A stretch of 64,000 nt of DNA from Ramlibacter sp. (GCA_019635415.1 JAHBZN010000005.1:1-64000), one strand, 5' to 3'; positions 27,646 through 40,505 are shown, counted from the first letter of the stretch. A program made the numbers and translations. Notes: generated by a model not told the origin, from the sequence alone.

Positions 27646-28314
27646 TCAGGGCGCCAATCGCGTGGTGAGCTGATGGCCCAGCACGCGGGCGGCTTCGTCC
27701 CAGTTGGTTGATACGCCGATTGTAGAAAGGTCCACGGTTTTCAGGCCCGGGTAGCCGCAGGGGTTGATCCGCGAGAAGGGTTCCAGGTCCATGTCCACGT
27801 TGAGCGCCACCCCGTGGTAGGTGCAGTGGCGGCTGACCTTGATGCCCAGCGCGGCGATCTTGCCCAGGCCGCGGAAGGGGTCGCCCGCGGGGGCCGGGCC
27901 GGTCAGCGCGTGGTGCGAGAACGGGTCATCCAGCCGCACGTAGATGCCGGGCGCGCCCGCCACCCGATGGCCCGTGACGCCGAAATGCATCAGGCTGCGG
28001 ATCACCGCCTCCTCGATGCGGTAGACGTATTCCTTGACGAAATAGCCGGCGCGCCGAAGGTCCAGCAGCGGGTAGGCCACGACCTGGCCCGGGCCATGGT
28101 AGGTGACCTGCCCCCCGCGGTCGGTGGGCACGACGGGGATGATGCCTGGGTTCAGGACGTGGTCACTTTTGCCCGCCAGCCCTTGTGTGTAAACGGGTTC
28201 GTGCTCACAAATCCATAGCCCATCAGGGGTCTGTCCGGTCCGCGCGGCGGTGAACTCCTGCATGGCCCGCAGGGTGGGGGCAAAGGCGACGGAGCCCTTG
28301 ACGAGCGGGGTCAT
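27646..28314 (-). CDS. lipB: octanoyl-[acyl-carrier-protein]-protein N-octanoyltransferase
   Basis: Transfers octanoyl groups from ACP to lipoyl domains, the step before LipA. The 222 residues include [12 protein letters not shown] (residues 37-48), [12 protein letters not shown] and the catalytic pair Lys152 (GKIAALG) and Cys186 (NPCGYPG). Their spacing of 34 residues matches E. coli Lys135/Cys169. It begins three bases after the DUF493 gene. A weak match to the 48-bp element lies at residues 32-48, but the encoded residues are conserved in E. coli LipB, so it may be chance. Confidence 0.96.
   Translation of the reverse strand: MTPLVKGSVAFAPTLRAMQEFTAARTGQTPDGLWICEHEPVYTQGLAGKSDHVLNPGIIPVVPTDRGGQVTYHGPGQVVAYPLLDLRRAGYFVKEYVYRIEEAVIRSLMHFGVTGHRVAGAPGIYVRLDDPFSHHALTGPAPAGDPFRGLGKIAALGIKVSRHCTYHGVALNVDMDLEPFSRINPCGYPGLKTVDLSTIGVSTNWDEAARVLGHQLTTRLAP
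28172..28219 (-). repeat. possible degenerate copy J of the 48-bp element in lipB
   Basis: GCTATGGATTTGTGAGC differs from copy H at three of 17 positions and is followed by exactly 20 bases and GGGCTGGCGGG. Only GGGCT of the terminal motif is kept, and the encoded residues belong to the conserved LipB motif, so this may be coincidence. Confidence 0.3.
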
Positions 28315-28317
28315 GCG

Positions 28318-28617
28318 CTACAGCACCACCTTGACCATCGGGTGCGTGGACAGCGTGCGGTACAGCTCGTCGAGCTGCTCGCGGCTGGTGGCGGTGATGG
28401 TGATGGTCACGCCCAGGTAGTGGCCGGCCTTGCTGTCACGCAGTTCCACCGTCGCGGCGTCGAAGTCCGGGTCGAACTGCCGGGCAATCGCCGTCACCGC
28501 ATGGACGAAGCCATCCACGTTCTGTCCCATGACCTTGACCGGAAAGCGCGAGGGGTACTCGATCAGCGAGTCCTTTCGCGCATCCGGGATGGCAGCGGGC
28601 GGTGGGGAGGAGGTCAT
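28318..28617 (-). CDS. DUF493 / YbeD-like protein
   Basis: A 99-residue small cytosolic protein of the YbeD family, which adopts a ferredoxin-like ACT-type fold and has no established function. The core is SLIEYPSRFPVKVMG near residue 16, with VTITITATSREQLDELYRTLSTHPMVKVVL at the end (read in two parts). Its start overlaps the dat stop by ATGA, and it sits directly before lipB, the usual position in betaproteobacteria, which points to a link with lipoate metabolism without proving it. The open frame upstream of 28617 runs inside dat and is not real. Confidence 0.9.
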   Translation of the reverse strand: MTSSPPPAAIPDARKDSLIEYPSRFPVKVMGQNVDGFVHAVTAIARQFDPDFDAATVELRDSKAGHYLGVTITITATSREQLDELYRTLSTHPMVKVVL

Positions 28618-29510
28618 GCGGCGGCTTTCTCTTTCTGCTTGGCACGCTGATAGCCGGCGTGCAGCTTCTGGTAGATGGGGCCGGGTTGGCCGTTTCCAAC
28701 CGGCTGCCCGTCCAGTTGCGTGATGGGCAGCACCTCCTTGGTGGCCGACGACAGCATCAGTTCGTCGGCGTTGGCGACTTCGTCGCGGCTGATGCGGCGC
28801 AGCTCGAACGGAATGCCGGATTCCCGGCACAGTGTCTCGATCAGGCCGTAGCGGATGCCCTCGAGCACCAGGTGATCGCGCGGCGGGCCCATGAGGGTGC
28901 CGTTCTTCACCACCCAGACGTTGCAGGCGGCCCCCTCGCTCAGGTAGCCGTCGCGGAACATCACGGTTTCGACGGCGCCCTCGTCGGCGCTGATCTGGCG
29001 TGCAAACACCGCGCCCAGCAGGCTGGTGGCCTTGATGTGGGCCTTCTCCCAGCGGAAATCGTCCGCCGTCACGCAGGCCACGCCGCGCTCGCGCTCCAGT
29101 GCCGTGGGAGGCTTCATGAGGTTGCTCATGGCGAACACGGTGGGCGTGAGGTTGGCCGGCATCACGTGGTCGCGCAGCGCCACGCCGCGGGTCAGCTGGA
29201 TGTACACCAGTTGGTCGGTGTTCTGGGCTGCAGTCCCCGCCGAATGGGCGTAGTCTGCTATCAATTTCATAACAAGCTCAAGCCACTGCGCGTGCGTCAG
29301 CGGGTTGGCGATGCGCAGCGCTGCCAGGCTGCGGTCCAGCCGGGCCATGTGCTCGGCAAAGCGGAAGGGCTGGCCGGCATAGGCGGGCACCACTTCATAG
29401 ACGCCGTCGCCAAAAATGAAGCCGCGGTCCATCACGCTGATCCGGGCGTGCGGCAGCGTGGTGAATTCGCCGTTGAGGTAGCAGGGGAGGTCGGGAAGTT
29501 GAGGGGTCAT
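28614..29510 (-). CDS. dat: D-amino acid aminotransferase (class IV)
   Basis: A PLP-dependent fold-type IV transaminase that makes D-glutamate or D-alanine from the 2-oxo acids. The 298-residue protein has the family start YLNGEF, the PLP lysine Lys160 (AHIKATSLL) and the SEGAACNVWVV phosphate-binding region. It is about 10-15 residues longer than many relatives. The excess falls at residues 80-95 (VMKLIADYAHSAGTAA), which are exactly encoded by a copy of the 48-bp element. A branched-chain or aminodeoxychorismate specificity cannot be excluded. First gene of the dat-DUF493-lipB-lipA cluster, 15 bases after the MBL-fold gene. Confidence 0.9.
   Translation of the reverse strand: MTPQLPDLPCYLNGEFTTLPHARISVMDRGFIFGDGVYEVVPAYAGQPFRFAEHMARLDRSLAALRIANPLTHAQWLELVMKLIADYAHSAGTAAQNTDQLVYIQLTRGVALRDHVMPANLTPTVFAMSNLMKPPTALERERGVACVTADDFRWEKAHIKATSLLGAVFARQISADEGAVETVMFRDGYLSEGAACNVWVVKNGTLMGPPRDHLVLEGIRYGLIETLCRESGIPFELRRISRDEVANADELMLSSATKEVLPITQLDGQPVGNGQPGPIYQKLHAGYQRAKQKEKAAA
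29226..29273 (-). repeat. 48-bp dispersed element, copy D, inside dat
   Basis: GTTATGAAATTGATAGC, 20 bases, GGACTGCAGCC, in the sense direction and in frame 0, encoding residues 80-95 of the aminotransferase. Two mismatches to the terminal motif. The segment falls in a surface-exposed, length-variable stretch between LEL and the QLTRG strand. Confidence 0.7.
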
Positions 29511-29525
29511 GGGCAGGATTGTCTG

Positions 29526-30632
29526 TCAGCGGCCCGGCTCGCGCGGCGGCAACTGGCGGGTTTCGCCGATCTTGAGCAGGAAGAAATCGGCGTCGGGCAC
29601 GCCCTGGGCCTGGCGCGCGGCGGCCAGGTCGCGCGGCGGCTGGTCCAGCGGCTCATCGGTGAGGTTGAAGGTGCCCCAGTGCACGCCCACGCTGCGCCTG
29701 GCGCCCAGGTCCTTGTGGATCTGCACGGCTTCGGCCGGGTTGATGTGCTGGTCCTTCATGAACCAGCGGGGCTCGTAGGCGCCCACCGCCAGCAGGGCCA
29801 GATCGAAACCTCCGGGCTGGCGCGCCGCGAAATGACGGCGCGTGTCGTTGAAGTCCTGGCTGTAGCCGGTGTCGCCGCTGAAGTACCAGTGAAAGTCCGG
29901 CCCGAACACCGCCCAGCCGCCCCACAGCGTCTGCAGACGGTCGTTGAGCGAGCGCGCGGACCAATGCTGCACGGGCGTGAAATGGAATTCCACGCCCCGG
30001 TGGCTGTATTGCTGCCACCAGTCCAGCTCCTGCACATGGGTCACGCCCAGCGCGGCCATCCAGGGCTTCAGTCCCAGCGGCACCAGAAACAGGGTGGCGC
30101 CGCCGGCCCGCCGGTTCAGGGCCAGCACGCTGTCGCGGTCCAGGTGGTCGTAGTGGTTGTGGGAGATCACCACCACGTCAATCGGCGGCAGGTCCGCCAG
30201 CGCCACACCCGGTGGCTGGGCGCGCCGCGGCCCGGCGAACTGCACGGGTGACGCGCGTTCGCTGAAGACCGGATCGGTCAGCACGTTCAGCCCGCTGGCC
30301 TGCACCAGCATCGTGGCGTGCCCGATCCAGGTGATGGCGGGCCGCATGGCGCGGCCGGCGGCGGCATTGCTGCCCAGGAAGCGCAGATCCGGCGCCACGG
30401 TCGCGGTCGGCACCTGCGCAGGGCGCGGCAGGCCCTGGCGCATGGCTTCCCAGCGCCAGCGCAGCAGGTCACCGAGGGGCTTGTCAACCGCTGCGGTGTA
30501 GTTGTTGCGAAAGCCTTGGGGCGTGTGGTGGGGTTTGGCGGGGTCGAAGTACGGATTCATGGGGGAACAGGCGGCCAGCAGCAGGGCGTTCGCCAGGGGA
30601 AGTGCCGTGGCGGCGCGGCGCCAGCGGGTCAT
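29526..30632 (-). CDS. MBL-fold metallohydrolase lipoprotein (NAPE-PLD/UlaG-like)
   Basis: A 368-residue predicted outer-envelope lipoprotein with a metallo-beta-lactamase fold. The signal peptide ends in the lipobox LAAC with Cys22. Metal ligands are in SHNHYDHLD (His158, His160, Asp162, His163), with a later FSGDTGYS Asp and a GVHWGTF His. WIGHATMLVQ and DPVFSERASP are typical of the group related to N-acyl-phosphatidylethanolamine phospholipase D and RomA. Substrate unknown, perhaps a lipid. I choose the ATG at 30632, whose ATGA overlaps the CopD-like stop. Confidence 0.87.
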   Translation of the reverse strand: MTRWRRAATALPLANALLLAACSPMNPYFDPAKPHHTPQGFRNNYTAAVDKPLGDLLRWRWEAMRQGLPRPAQVPTATVAPDLRFLGSNAAAGRAMRPAITWIGHATMLVQASGLNVLTDPVFSERASPVQFAGPRRAQPPGVALADLPPIDVVVISHNHYDHLDRDSVLALNRRAGGATLFLVPLGLKPWMAALGVTHVQELDWWQQYSHRGVEFHFTPVQHWSARSLNDRLQTLWGGWAVFGPDFHWYFSGDTGYSQDFNDTRRHFAARQPGGFDLALLAVGAYEPRWFMKDQHINPAEAVQIHKDLGARRSVGVHWGTFNLTDEPLDQPPRDLAAARQAQGVPDADFFLLKIGETRQLPPREPGR

Positions 30633-31075
30633 CGCAGCAGCAGTACCGCGGCAATGGCCGCCCAGCCGAGGCTGAGATTGATCTTCGCCAGCAGGACCAC
30701 CTGGGCGATGCGTCGTCCTCCTTCGGGCCAGTCGGCGGCGGCCACGGCCTGCTTCAGTCGGCGGAAGGGGCCAAACCAGACATGGCCAAAGATCAGCATC
30801 ATCAGAAGCCCGAGGCCCAGCATCAGGTGCCAGCCGAGCGGTGCGGCCCGCGGGCCGACATCCAGCAGCATGGACAGGCCGGTGGCCAGCAGGACGATGA
30901 CGCTCAGCCACACCATGACGAAGAAGCGGCCCAGCACGGTGGCCATCAGGGGCAGGCGGACGGCGGGCTCGAGCTGGGCCTGCACGGCGGGGCGCAGGGC
31001 CAGCATCAGGAAAGCCATGCCGCCCATCCACAGGATGGCGGCCACGAGATGTAGGAGCTTGGGAAGGGAGGCCAT
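30629..31075 (-). CDS. CopD-like four-helix membrane protein
   Basis: A 148-residue integral membrane protein with four predicted helices (about 8-28, 48-68, 79-98, 125-146). The first helix carries HLVAAILWMGGMAFL, the conserved His/Trp pattern of the copper-resistance CopD / YkoY-type family. Some members are involved in copper uptake, but this short form is poorly characterised. The ATG at 31075 is chosen over an upstream GTG/ATG because it gives a normal length. Its stop overlaps the MBL-fold lipoprotein start, so both are likely made together. Confidence 0.8.
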   Translation of the reverse strand: MASLPKLLHLVAAILWMGGMAFLMLALRPAVQAQLEPAVRLPLMATVLGRFFVMVWLSVIVLLATGLSMLLDVGPRAAPLGWHLMLGLGLLMMLIFGHVWFGPFRRLKQAVAAADWPEGGRRIAQVVLLAKINLSLGWAAIAAVLLLR

Positions 31076-31187
31076 GGGGTCACTTGATGCCGGGCCGGCC
31101 ATTGTGACGCTGCACGCAAAACACCTTTGACACGATGGGGTACCCGACTAGCGGACTCGAAATGCCGGAACGCTGCGGGTTTTTACT

Positions 31188-31193
31188 TATAAT
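31188..31193 (+). promoter_or_regulatory. -10 box upstream of the ATP synthase operon
   Basis: A perfect TATAAT (31188-31193) 49 bases before the atpI start, preceded by a T-rich stretch. No good -35 box is found at 16-18 bases spacing, so the promoter may depend on an activator or the extended upstream region. A TTGACA at 31127-31132 is too far away to pair with it. Confidence 0.45.
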
Positions 31194-31241
31194 CAATGGC
31201 TTTGCGAAAATTCCAGGGCTGCAATCGGGGCGTCATATCCA

Positions 31242-31730
31242 ATGAAAACAATCGCTCCGGTTCCTGAAACAGATGCAGGCGAACCTGAAGAGTTCAAGCC
31301 GCTGACCGCCGAACAGGCGCGCCAGCTGCGCGAACAGAACCCGCCGGTTTCTCCCTGGCGGGTGGTTGCAGTACAGGTTGTGGTGGGGCTTGGGGTGGCG
31401 TTGGCCACCTGGGCCATCACCGGGAGGCAAAACACAGGTTGGTCTGCCGGGTACGGCGCGTTGGCAACGGTGGTTCCCGCCGCGGTGTTCGCGCGGGGGT
31501 TGACTGGCCGGTTCGCCTCCCTGAATCCGGCCACCGCGGTGTTCGGGTTCTTCCTGTGGGAGATGGTCAAGTTGGCCTTGACGGTGGCGATGCTGATCGC
31601 TGCACCAAGGCTGGTTCCGGCGCTGAGCTGGCCCGCAATGCTGGTCGGCCTGGTGGTGACAATGAAGGTGTACTGGCTCGCGCTCATGTTCGCGGCCAGG
31701 GTCCGAAAAACTGAGAAGCGAGCGAACTGA
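31242..31730 (+). CDS. atpI: ATP synthase subunit I (assembly-related membrane protein)
   Basis: AtpI is a small membrane protein encoded at the head of atp operons and helps c-ring assembly or Mg2+ supply. The 162-residue product has a charged 40-residue cytoplasmic N-terminus and four helices (about 44-62, 68-86, 98-118, 126-146). Sequence conservation in this family is low. The assignment rests on topology and on the position directly before atpB. Its stop and the atpB start share one base (TGATG). Confidence 0.87.
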   Translation: MKTIAPVPETDAGEPEEFKPLTAEQARQLREQNPPVSPWRVVAVQVVVGLGVALATWAITGRQNTGWSAGYGALATVVPAAVFARGLTGRFASLNPATAVFGFFLWEMVKLALTVAMLIAAPRLVPALSWPAMLVGLVVTMKVYWLALMFAARVRKTEKRAN

Positions 31731-32602
31731 TGGCTGCTGAAAACGCTGCTGAACATGGTGGTCAGACCGCCGGTGAATACATCGTTCACCACCTGACGCA
31801 CTGGCGCAACAAGGAACTTGTTGGCCCGTTTGATCTGTCGGTCATCAACATCGACTCGACGATCTTCACCATCCTGCTGGGCGTGATCGGTTGCTGGCTG
31901 CTGTGGAAGGCGGCCCGCAAGGCCACCTCGGGCGTGCCGGGGCGCTTCCAGGCGGCGGTGGAAATCCTGGTCGAAATGGTTGACTCGCAGGCCAAGGGCA
32001 TCGTGCACAACGCCAACAGCCGCAAGCTGGTGTCTCCCCTGGCCCTGACCGTGTTTGTCTGGATCTTCCTGCTCAACGCCATGGACCTGTTGCCCGTGGA
32101 CTTCCTGCCCTGGATCTGGGGTCTGGTCTACGGTGCCGCGGGCCATGATCCGCATCACGCCTACCTGCGTGTCGTGCCCACCGCCGATCTTTCCATCACC
32201 ATGGGCCTGTCGCTCGGCGTGCTGGTCACCTGCCTGATCTACAACGTCAAGATCAAGGGCGTGGGCGGCTGGGTCCATGAGCTGTTCACGGCGCCTTTTG
32301 GCAATCACCCCCTGCTGTATCCCTTCAATTTCCTCATGCAGGTCATTGAATTCGTCGCCAAGACGGTGTCGCATGGCATGCGACTGTTCGGCAACATGTA
32401 TGCTGGCGAGCTGATCTTCCTGCTGATTGCCCTGATGGGCGGTGCCTGGTCGATCTCGGCCACGGGCATTGGCCTGGCGATCGGCCACATCATCGCGGGT
32501 TCGGCCTGGGCCATCTTCCACATCCTGATCATCACGCTGCAGGCGTTCGTGTTCATGATGTTGACGCTGGTGTACATCGGCCAGGCCCACGACGCCCACT
32601 GA
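31730..32602 (+). CDS. atpB: ATP synthase Fo subunit a
   Basis: Forms the two proton half-channels against the c-ring. The 290-residue protein has the expected five to six helices. The essential arginine is Arg218 in VSHGMRLFGNMYAGELI, and the C-terminal helix contains LQAFVFMMLTLVYIGQA. Length is standard for betaproteobacteria. Coupled to atpI by TGATG. The 53-base gap to atpE is pyrimidine-rich on the coding strand with several T runs, which may affect relative expression of a and c. Confidence 0.96.
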   Translation: MAAENAAEHGGQTAGEYIVHHLTHWRNKELVGPFDLSVINIDSTIFTILLGVIGCWLLWKAARKATSGVPGRFQAAVEILVEMVDSQAKGIVHNANSRKLVSPLALTVFVWIFLLNAMDLLPVDFLPWIWGLVYGAAGHDPHHAYLRVVPTADLSITMGLSLGVLVTCLIYNVKIKGVGGWVHELFTAPFGNHPLLYPFNFLMQVIEFVAKTVSHGMRLFGNMYAGELIFLLIALMGGAWSISATGIGLAIGHIIAGSAWAIFHILIITLQAFVFMMLTLVYIGQAHDAH

Positions 32603-32634
32603 TCCGTTTTTCTTTTGTTTTTTTCTCTCGTTAA

Positions 32635-32919
<285 letters not shown>

Positions 32920-32979
32920 GCGTCCGCCGGACCAACGTCATGCTTCGGTGCGCTGCGTGCCGGGGCGAAGGATGAAAAA

Positions 32980-33450
32980 GTGAGCATTACCGGTACCCTG
33001 ATCATTCAGATGATCGTGTTCCTGATCCTCGTCGGGTTCACGATGAAGTTCGTGTGGCCTCCCATTGCTGCCGCGCTCGACGAGCGGGCCAGCAAGATCG
33101 CCGACGGCCTCGCCGCCGCCGACAAGGCCAAGGCCGAGCTTTCATCCGCCAACAAACGGGTTGAGGACGAGCTGGCCAAGTCGCGCAACGAGACCGCTGC
33201 GCGCCTGGCTGACGCCGAGCGTCGCGCCCAGGCCATCATCGAGGAAGCCAAGGCCCGTGCCACCGAGGAAGGCGGCAAGATCGTTGCCGCGGCCAAGGTG
33301 GAAGCCGAGCAGCAGGCGGTCAAGGCCCGTGAAACCCTGCGTGAGCAGGTTGCCGCGCTGGCCGTCAAGGGCGCCGAGCAGATTCTCCGCAAGGAAGTCA
33401 ACGCCGGCGTTCACGCGGACCTGCTGAATCGCCTGAAGACCGAGCTGTAA
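32980..33450 (+). CDS. atpF: ATP synthase Fo subunit b
   Basis: The peripheral stalk. The 156-residue protein has one N-terminal membrane helix ([18 protein letters not shown]) followed by KFVWPPI and a long charged coiled coil. It starts with GTG at 32980, supported by AAGGA about eight bases upstream and by the conserved MSI-T/N-TLI start and 156-residue length of b subunits in this group. The 60 bases after atpE contain no hairpin that I trust. Confidence 0.95.
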   Translation: MSITGTLIIQMIVFLILVGFTMKFVWPPIAAALDERASKIADGLAAADKAKAELSSANKRVEDELAKSRNETAARLADAERRAQAIIEEAKARATEEGGKIVAAAKVEAEQQAVKARETLREQVAALAVKGAEQILRKEVNAGVHADLLNRLKTEL

Positions 33451-33459
33451 GAGGACACC

Positions 33460-33990
33460 ATGGCCGAACTCGCCACCATCGCCCGTCCTTACGCCGAAGC
33501 GCTGTACCAGTCCACCAAGGCCGACCTCAATGCGGCGGCCGCCTGGGTGGACGCGCTGGCGGCCGTGGCTGCCAATGACCAGTTGCAGCAATTCGCCAGC
33601 AACCCCAAGGTCACGGGCCAGCAGGTCTTTGACGTCATCACCGGTGTGGTGAAGGCGGCGTTGCCGGACAACGCCAGGAATTTCCTGCTGACCGTGATTG
33701 AAAACGGTCGCCTGGACGTCCTGCCGGAGATCGCCGCCCAGTTCCGCGCGCTCAAGAATGCTCAAAGCGGGACGTCGGACGCCGTGGTCTACAGCGCTTT
33801 CCCGATCGATGGCGCGGCGCTGGCCGATGTCGCTTCCGTGCTGGAGCAGCGATTTGGCCGGAAGCTGAACGTCAGGGTCGAACAGGACGCCGCACTGATT
33901 GGCGGCATTCGCGTGGTGGTGGGCGACGAGGTGCTCGACACTTCGGTCAAGGCCCGTCTCGAACAAATGAAAACGGCGCTGACCGCGTAA
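33460..33990 (+). CDS. atpH: ATP synthase F1 subunit delta
   Basis: Links the peripheral stalk to the top of F1. The 176-residue protein begins [16 protein letters not shown] and ends with the family C-terminal segment ([29 protein letters not shown], read in parts). Length is standard. It follows atpF after nine bases with GAGGA as ribosome binding site. Confidence 0.95.
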   Translation: MAELATIARPYAEALYQSTKADLNAAAAWVDALAAVAANDQLQQFASNPKVTGQQVFDVITGVVKAALPDNARNFLLTVIENGRLDVLPEIAAQFRALKNAQSGTSDAVVYSAFPIDGAALADVASVLEQRFGRKLNVRVEQDAALIGGIRVVVGDEVLDTSVKARLEQMKTALTA

Positions 33991-34024
33991 GCGGACAGCT
34001 AACTAAAGAAAGAAGGAAAGAGTC

Positions 34025-35578
<1,554 letters not shown>

Positions 35579-35605
35579 TTCCGACCTGACGATTGAGGAG
35601 CCCAC

Positions 35606-37941
<2,336 letters not shown>

Positions 37942-37944
37942 GCC

Positions 37945-38370
37945 ATGGACGCCACGCACACCATCCACGTCGATGTGGTGAGCGCCGAGGAGTCGATCTT
38001 CTCGGGTGAGGCCAAGTTTGTGGCCCTGCCCGGCGAGGCCGGTGAACTGGGCGTGTACCCGCGTCACACCCCGCTGATCACGCGTATCCGTCCTGGTTCG
38101 GTGCGCATTGAAATGGCTGATGGCAGCGAAGAGTTCGTCTTCGTCGCCGGCGGCATTCTCGAGGTCCAGCCCAACTGCGTGACCGTGCTGTCCGACACCG
38201 CGATCCGCGGCAAGGACCTCGACGAGGAAAAGGCCCATGCCGCCAAGGCGGCTGCCGAGGAAGCCCTCAAGAACGCCAAGAGCGAGCTGGACATTGCCCG
38301 CATCCAGTCCGAGGTGGCCGTGATGGCCGCTGAAATTGCGGCCGCTCGCAAGTTCCTGCGCAAGAAATAA
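37945..38370 (+). CDS. atpC: ATP synthase F1 subunit epsilon
   Basis: The rotor-associated, ATPase-inhibiting subunit. The 141-residue protein has the beta-sandwich N-terminal domain ([33 protein letters not shown]) and the two-helix C-terminal domain, whose position controls ATP hydrolysis. It starts three bases after atpD and is the last gene of the operon, followed by a terminator. Confidence 0.96.
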   Translation: MDATHTIHVDVVSAEESIFSGEAKFVALPGEAGELGVYPRHTPLITRIRPGSVRIEMADGSEEFVFVAGGILEVQPNCVTVLSDTAIRGKDLDEEKAHAAKAAAEEALKNAKSELDIARIQSEVAVMAAEIAAARKFLRKK

Positions 38371-38397
38371 AGAAGCGCCCATAAAAACCAGCGCATT

Positions 38398-38430
38398 CGG
38401 CCCCGCTCGCAAGACCGGGGCCGTTTTCTT
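38398..38430 (+). terminator. intrinsic terminator of the atp operon
   Basis: CGGCCCCG (38398-38405) pairs with CGGGGCCG (38416-38423) around a ten-base loop and is followed by TTTTCTT. It lies 27 bases after atpC and just before the 3' end of the convergent TPM-domain gene. Confidence 0.87.
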
Positions 38431-38454
38431 GTCCGGCCGGTGGCAGGCGGGCTT

Positions 38455-38964
38455 TCAGCCGAGCATGGGTTCGTTGGGCAGTTCGTCCGGACGCACTTCA
38501 TCCTCTGCCAGGGGGAAATGCTGGACGAGCACGGCAGAGACTTCCTCGAGCGCCTGGGTCAGACCATCCTCGAAGCGCCCTTCGCGAAAGGCTGTCGACA
38601 TGCGCGCCACCATGGCCTGCCAGTCTTCCTGCGGCACATGGCGGCTCAATCCGCGGTCCGCGACCAGTTCGATCGCGCGGTCCGCCAGCAGCAGGTAGAT
38701 GAGCACGCCGTTGTTGTGCTCGGTGTCCCAGATCCTGAGCTTGCCAAACATCGCGAGCGCCCGTTCACGCACGGGCGCCTGGCGCCACAGATAGCTCAGG
38801 GGCAGCCCGGCCTCGACACAGATCCGGATCTCGCCGCTGTGGCGTTTCTCGCTGGCCGTGACCCGCGCCATCAGGCGCTGCGCCATGTCGGCAGGAATGG
38901 CGCGCCGTGTGTCGGCCACGTCGAGCCAGAGGTTTCTCGCCAGGCGGCGCAGTCGCAGAGCCAT
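38455..38964 (-). CDS. TPM-domain protein (cytosolic, short)
   Basis: A 169-residue protein with a TPM domain (TLP18.3/Psb32/MOLO-1), a fold of uncertain biochemical role found in membrane-associated and quality-control proteins. The core is SEKRHSGEIRICVEAGLPL, then LRIWDTEHNNGVLIYLLLADRAIELVADRGL (in two parts) and AFREGRFEDGLTQALEEV. No signal peptide. It is coupled to the upstream TPM gene by TAATG and forms a three-gene set with it and LemA, an arrangement repeated in many proteobacteria. Confidence 0.9.
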   Translation of the reverse strand: MALRLRRLARNLWLDVADTRRAIPADMAQRLMARVTASEKRHSGEIRICVEAGLPLSYLWRQAPVRERALAMFGKLRIWDTEHNNGVLIYLLLADRAIELVADRGLSRHVPQEDWQAMVARMSTAFREGRFEDGLTQALEEVSAVLVQHFPLAEDEVRPDELPNEPMLG

Positions 38965-39881
38965 TACCAGTCTCCCGAGGCGCCACCGCCGCCGAAGTCA
39001 CCGCCACCGCCGGAACTGAAGCCCCCGCCGTCGGAGCCGCTGCTCCACCCCCCGCCACCGCCGCCCGTGCTCCAGCCACCGGTGCCCCAGTGGCGCCGTG
39101 CCGGGGCGCTGCCGAGGCCACCGAAGCTGGAGAACAGGGCCACCAGCAGGCCCACCAGGGCTGCGCCGGCCGCGACCAGCAGGCTGCCGGTGATGAACAG
39201 CGCCACCGCGCCCACGCCGCCCCCGGTCAGCAGGGCCCCGAGCTTGCGCCCGAAGATGCCACGCACCGCCGTCGCGATCAGGGGAATCGCAAAGAACACG
39301 AAGATCGCGAGATCCATCCAGTCGAAGCCGTCGTCCCTCGCCCCTCCCTGTTGGGGGGCCGGTGCGGGCAATGCCTCGCCACTGACCCGGGCCATGAGCT
39401 GGGTGGCCGCGGCATCCAGACCGCCGGCATAGTCGCCGCGCTTGAAGGCCGGGGTCAGCGCGTCATCGATGATCTGCTTTGCCGCCAGGTCGGGCACGGC
39501 GCCCTCCAGGGCCTTGGCCACCTCGATGCGCAACTTCCGGTCGTTCTTGGCGACCACCAGCAGCAGGCCATCGCCCACGTCCTTGCGGCCGATCTTCCAG
39601 GTGTTGGCCACGCGGTTGGCGTAGCTGGCGATGTCCTCGGGCTGGGTCGTGGGCACCATCAGGAACACCAGCTGGCTGCCCTTGGCCTGCTCGAAGGCCG
39701 CGAGGCGTGCATCCAGCGCCTGTTTCTGTGATCCATCGAGCGTGCCGGTGGCGTCAATGACATGGGCGGCCAGCGGTGGGACGCGCTGCAGCTCCTGCGC
39801 ACCGGCCAGCCCAGGGCTGCCCCATGCGAGGAATATCAGAACAATCCGCGCAAGCCAGAGGCGGGCCAGCGGCACTTTCAA
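38964..39881 (-). CDS. TPM-domain membrane protein with Gly-rich tail
   Basis: A 305-residue exported protein. A signal peptide (residues 8-28, ending LAGA) is followed by a TPM domain (about 33-165: HVIDATGTLDGSQKQALDARL, GRKDVGDGLLLVVAKNDRKLRIEVA, in parts), then two hydrophobic segments (about 195-210 and 218-250) and a Gly/Ser/Trp-rich tail ending GGGGASGDW. This is the usual YgcG-type layout. It lies between LemA and the short TPM gene and is translationally coupled to the latter. Confidence 0.9.
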   Translation of the reverse strand: MKVPLARLWLARIVLIFLAWGSPGLAGAQELQRVPPLAAHVIDATGTLDGSQKQALDARLAAFEQAKGSQLVFLMVPTTQPEDIASYANRVANTWKIGRKDVGDGLLLVVAKNDRKLRIEVAKALEGAVPDLAAKQIIDDALTPAFKRGDYAGGLDAAATQLMARVSGEALPAPAPQQGGARDDGFDWMDLAIFVFFAIPLIATAVRGIFGRKLGALLTGGGVGAVALFITGSLLVAAGAALVGLLVALFSSFGGLGSAPARRHWGTGGWSTGGGGGGWSSGSDGGGFSSGGGGDFGGGGASGDW

Positions 39882-39902
39882 TCCTTTGAGCCGGAGGCGG
39901 GC

Positions 39903-40505
39903 TTACTTGGACTTGCCGAAATCCACCTGCGGTGGCGCGGAGATCTGCGCTTCGTTCTGCACCGAGAAGTTGGGCTTGGGCGCGTAGCTGAACACCATGG
40001 CGGTCAGGTTGCTCGGAAAACTGCGAGCCAGCACGTTGTACGCCTGCACGGACTGGATGTAGCGGTTGCGGGCCACGGTGATGCGGTTCTCGGTGCCTTC
40101 GAGCTGCACACGCAGATCGCGGAAGCCCTGATTGGCCTTGAGGTCGGGGTAGCGCTCCACGGTGACCATCAGGCGGCTCAGCGCGCTGCCCAGTTCGCCC
40201 TGGGCCGCCTGGAATTTGGCAAAGGCCGCAGGGTCATTGAGTGTTTCGGGGGTGACCTGCATCGAAGTGGCCTTGGCACGGGCTTCGACCACCTTGGTCA
40301 GGGTCTCCTGCTCGAAATTCGCCTCCCCCTTCACCGTGGCCACGATGTTGGGTACCAGGTCAGCCCGCCGCTGGTACTGGTTGAGCACTTCGCTCCAGGC
40401 GGCCTTGGTCTGCTCGTCCAGCCGCTGGAAATCGTTGTAGCCGCAACCGGTCAGCAGCGCGCTGGCGGTCAGCGCGGCGAGAAACAGGGCAATCCAGCGT
40501 TTCAT
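39903..40505 (-). CDS. lemA: LemA family lipoprotein
   Basis: A 200-residue LemA protein, a helical membrane-anchored family of unclear role. Residues 1-21 form a lipoprotein signal ending LTGC (Cys21). The family segments YNDFQRLDEQTKAAWSEV and RRADLVPNIVATVKG follow, with FSNxxxxMVFxYxPKPxF-type residues at the end. I choose the ATG at 40505, which a GGAGAAAT sequence precedes; a TTG two codons upstream is less likely. First gene of the LemA-TPM-TPM unit. Confidence 0.9.
   Translation of the reverse strand: MKRWIALFLAALTASALLTGCGYNDFQRLDEQTKAAWSEVLNQYQRRADLVPNIVATVKGEANFEQETLTKVVEARAKATSMQVTPETLNDPAAFAKFQAAQGELGSALSRLMVTVERYPDLKANQGFRDLRVQLEGTENRITVARNRYIQSVQAYNVLARSFPSNLTAMVFSYAPKPNFSVQNEAQISAPPQVDFGKSK

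Noticed and set aside
28172-28219. Tenth copy of the 48-bp element in lipB
   Set aside because: Left arm and 20-base spacing fit, but the terminal motif keeps only GGGCT and the encoded residues are the conserved LipB motif also present in E. coli, so it is listed only as a low-confidence repeat.
28602-30251. A 549-codon plus-strand open frame across dat and the MBL-fold gene
   Set aside because: It lies antisense to two well-recognised genes and encodes a His/Gln/Val-rich product with no family features.
31127-31155. TTGACA at 31127 as -35 box of the atp promoter
   Set aside because: No acceptable -10 lies 16-18 bases downstream, and the good TATAAT at 31188 is more than 50 bases away.
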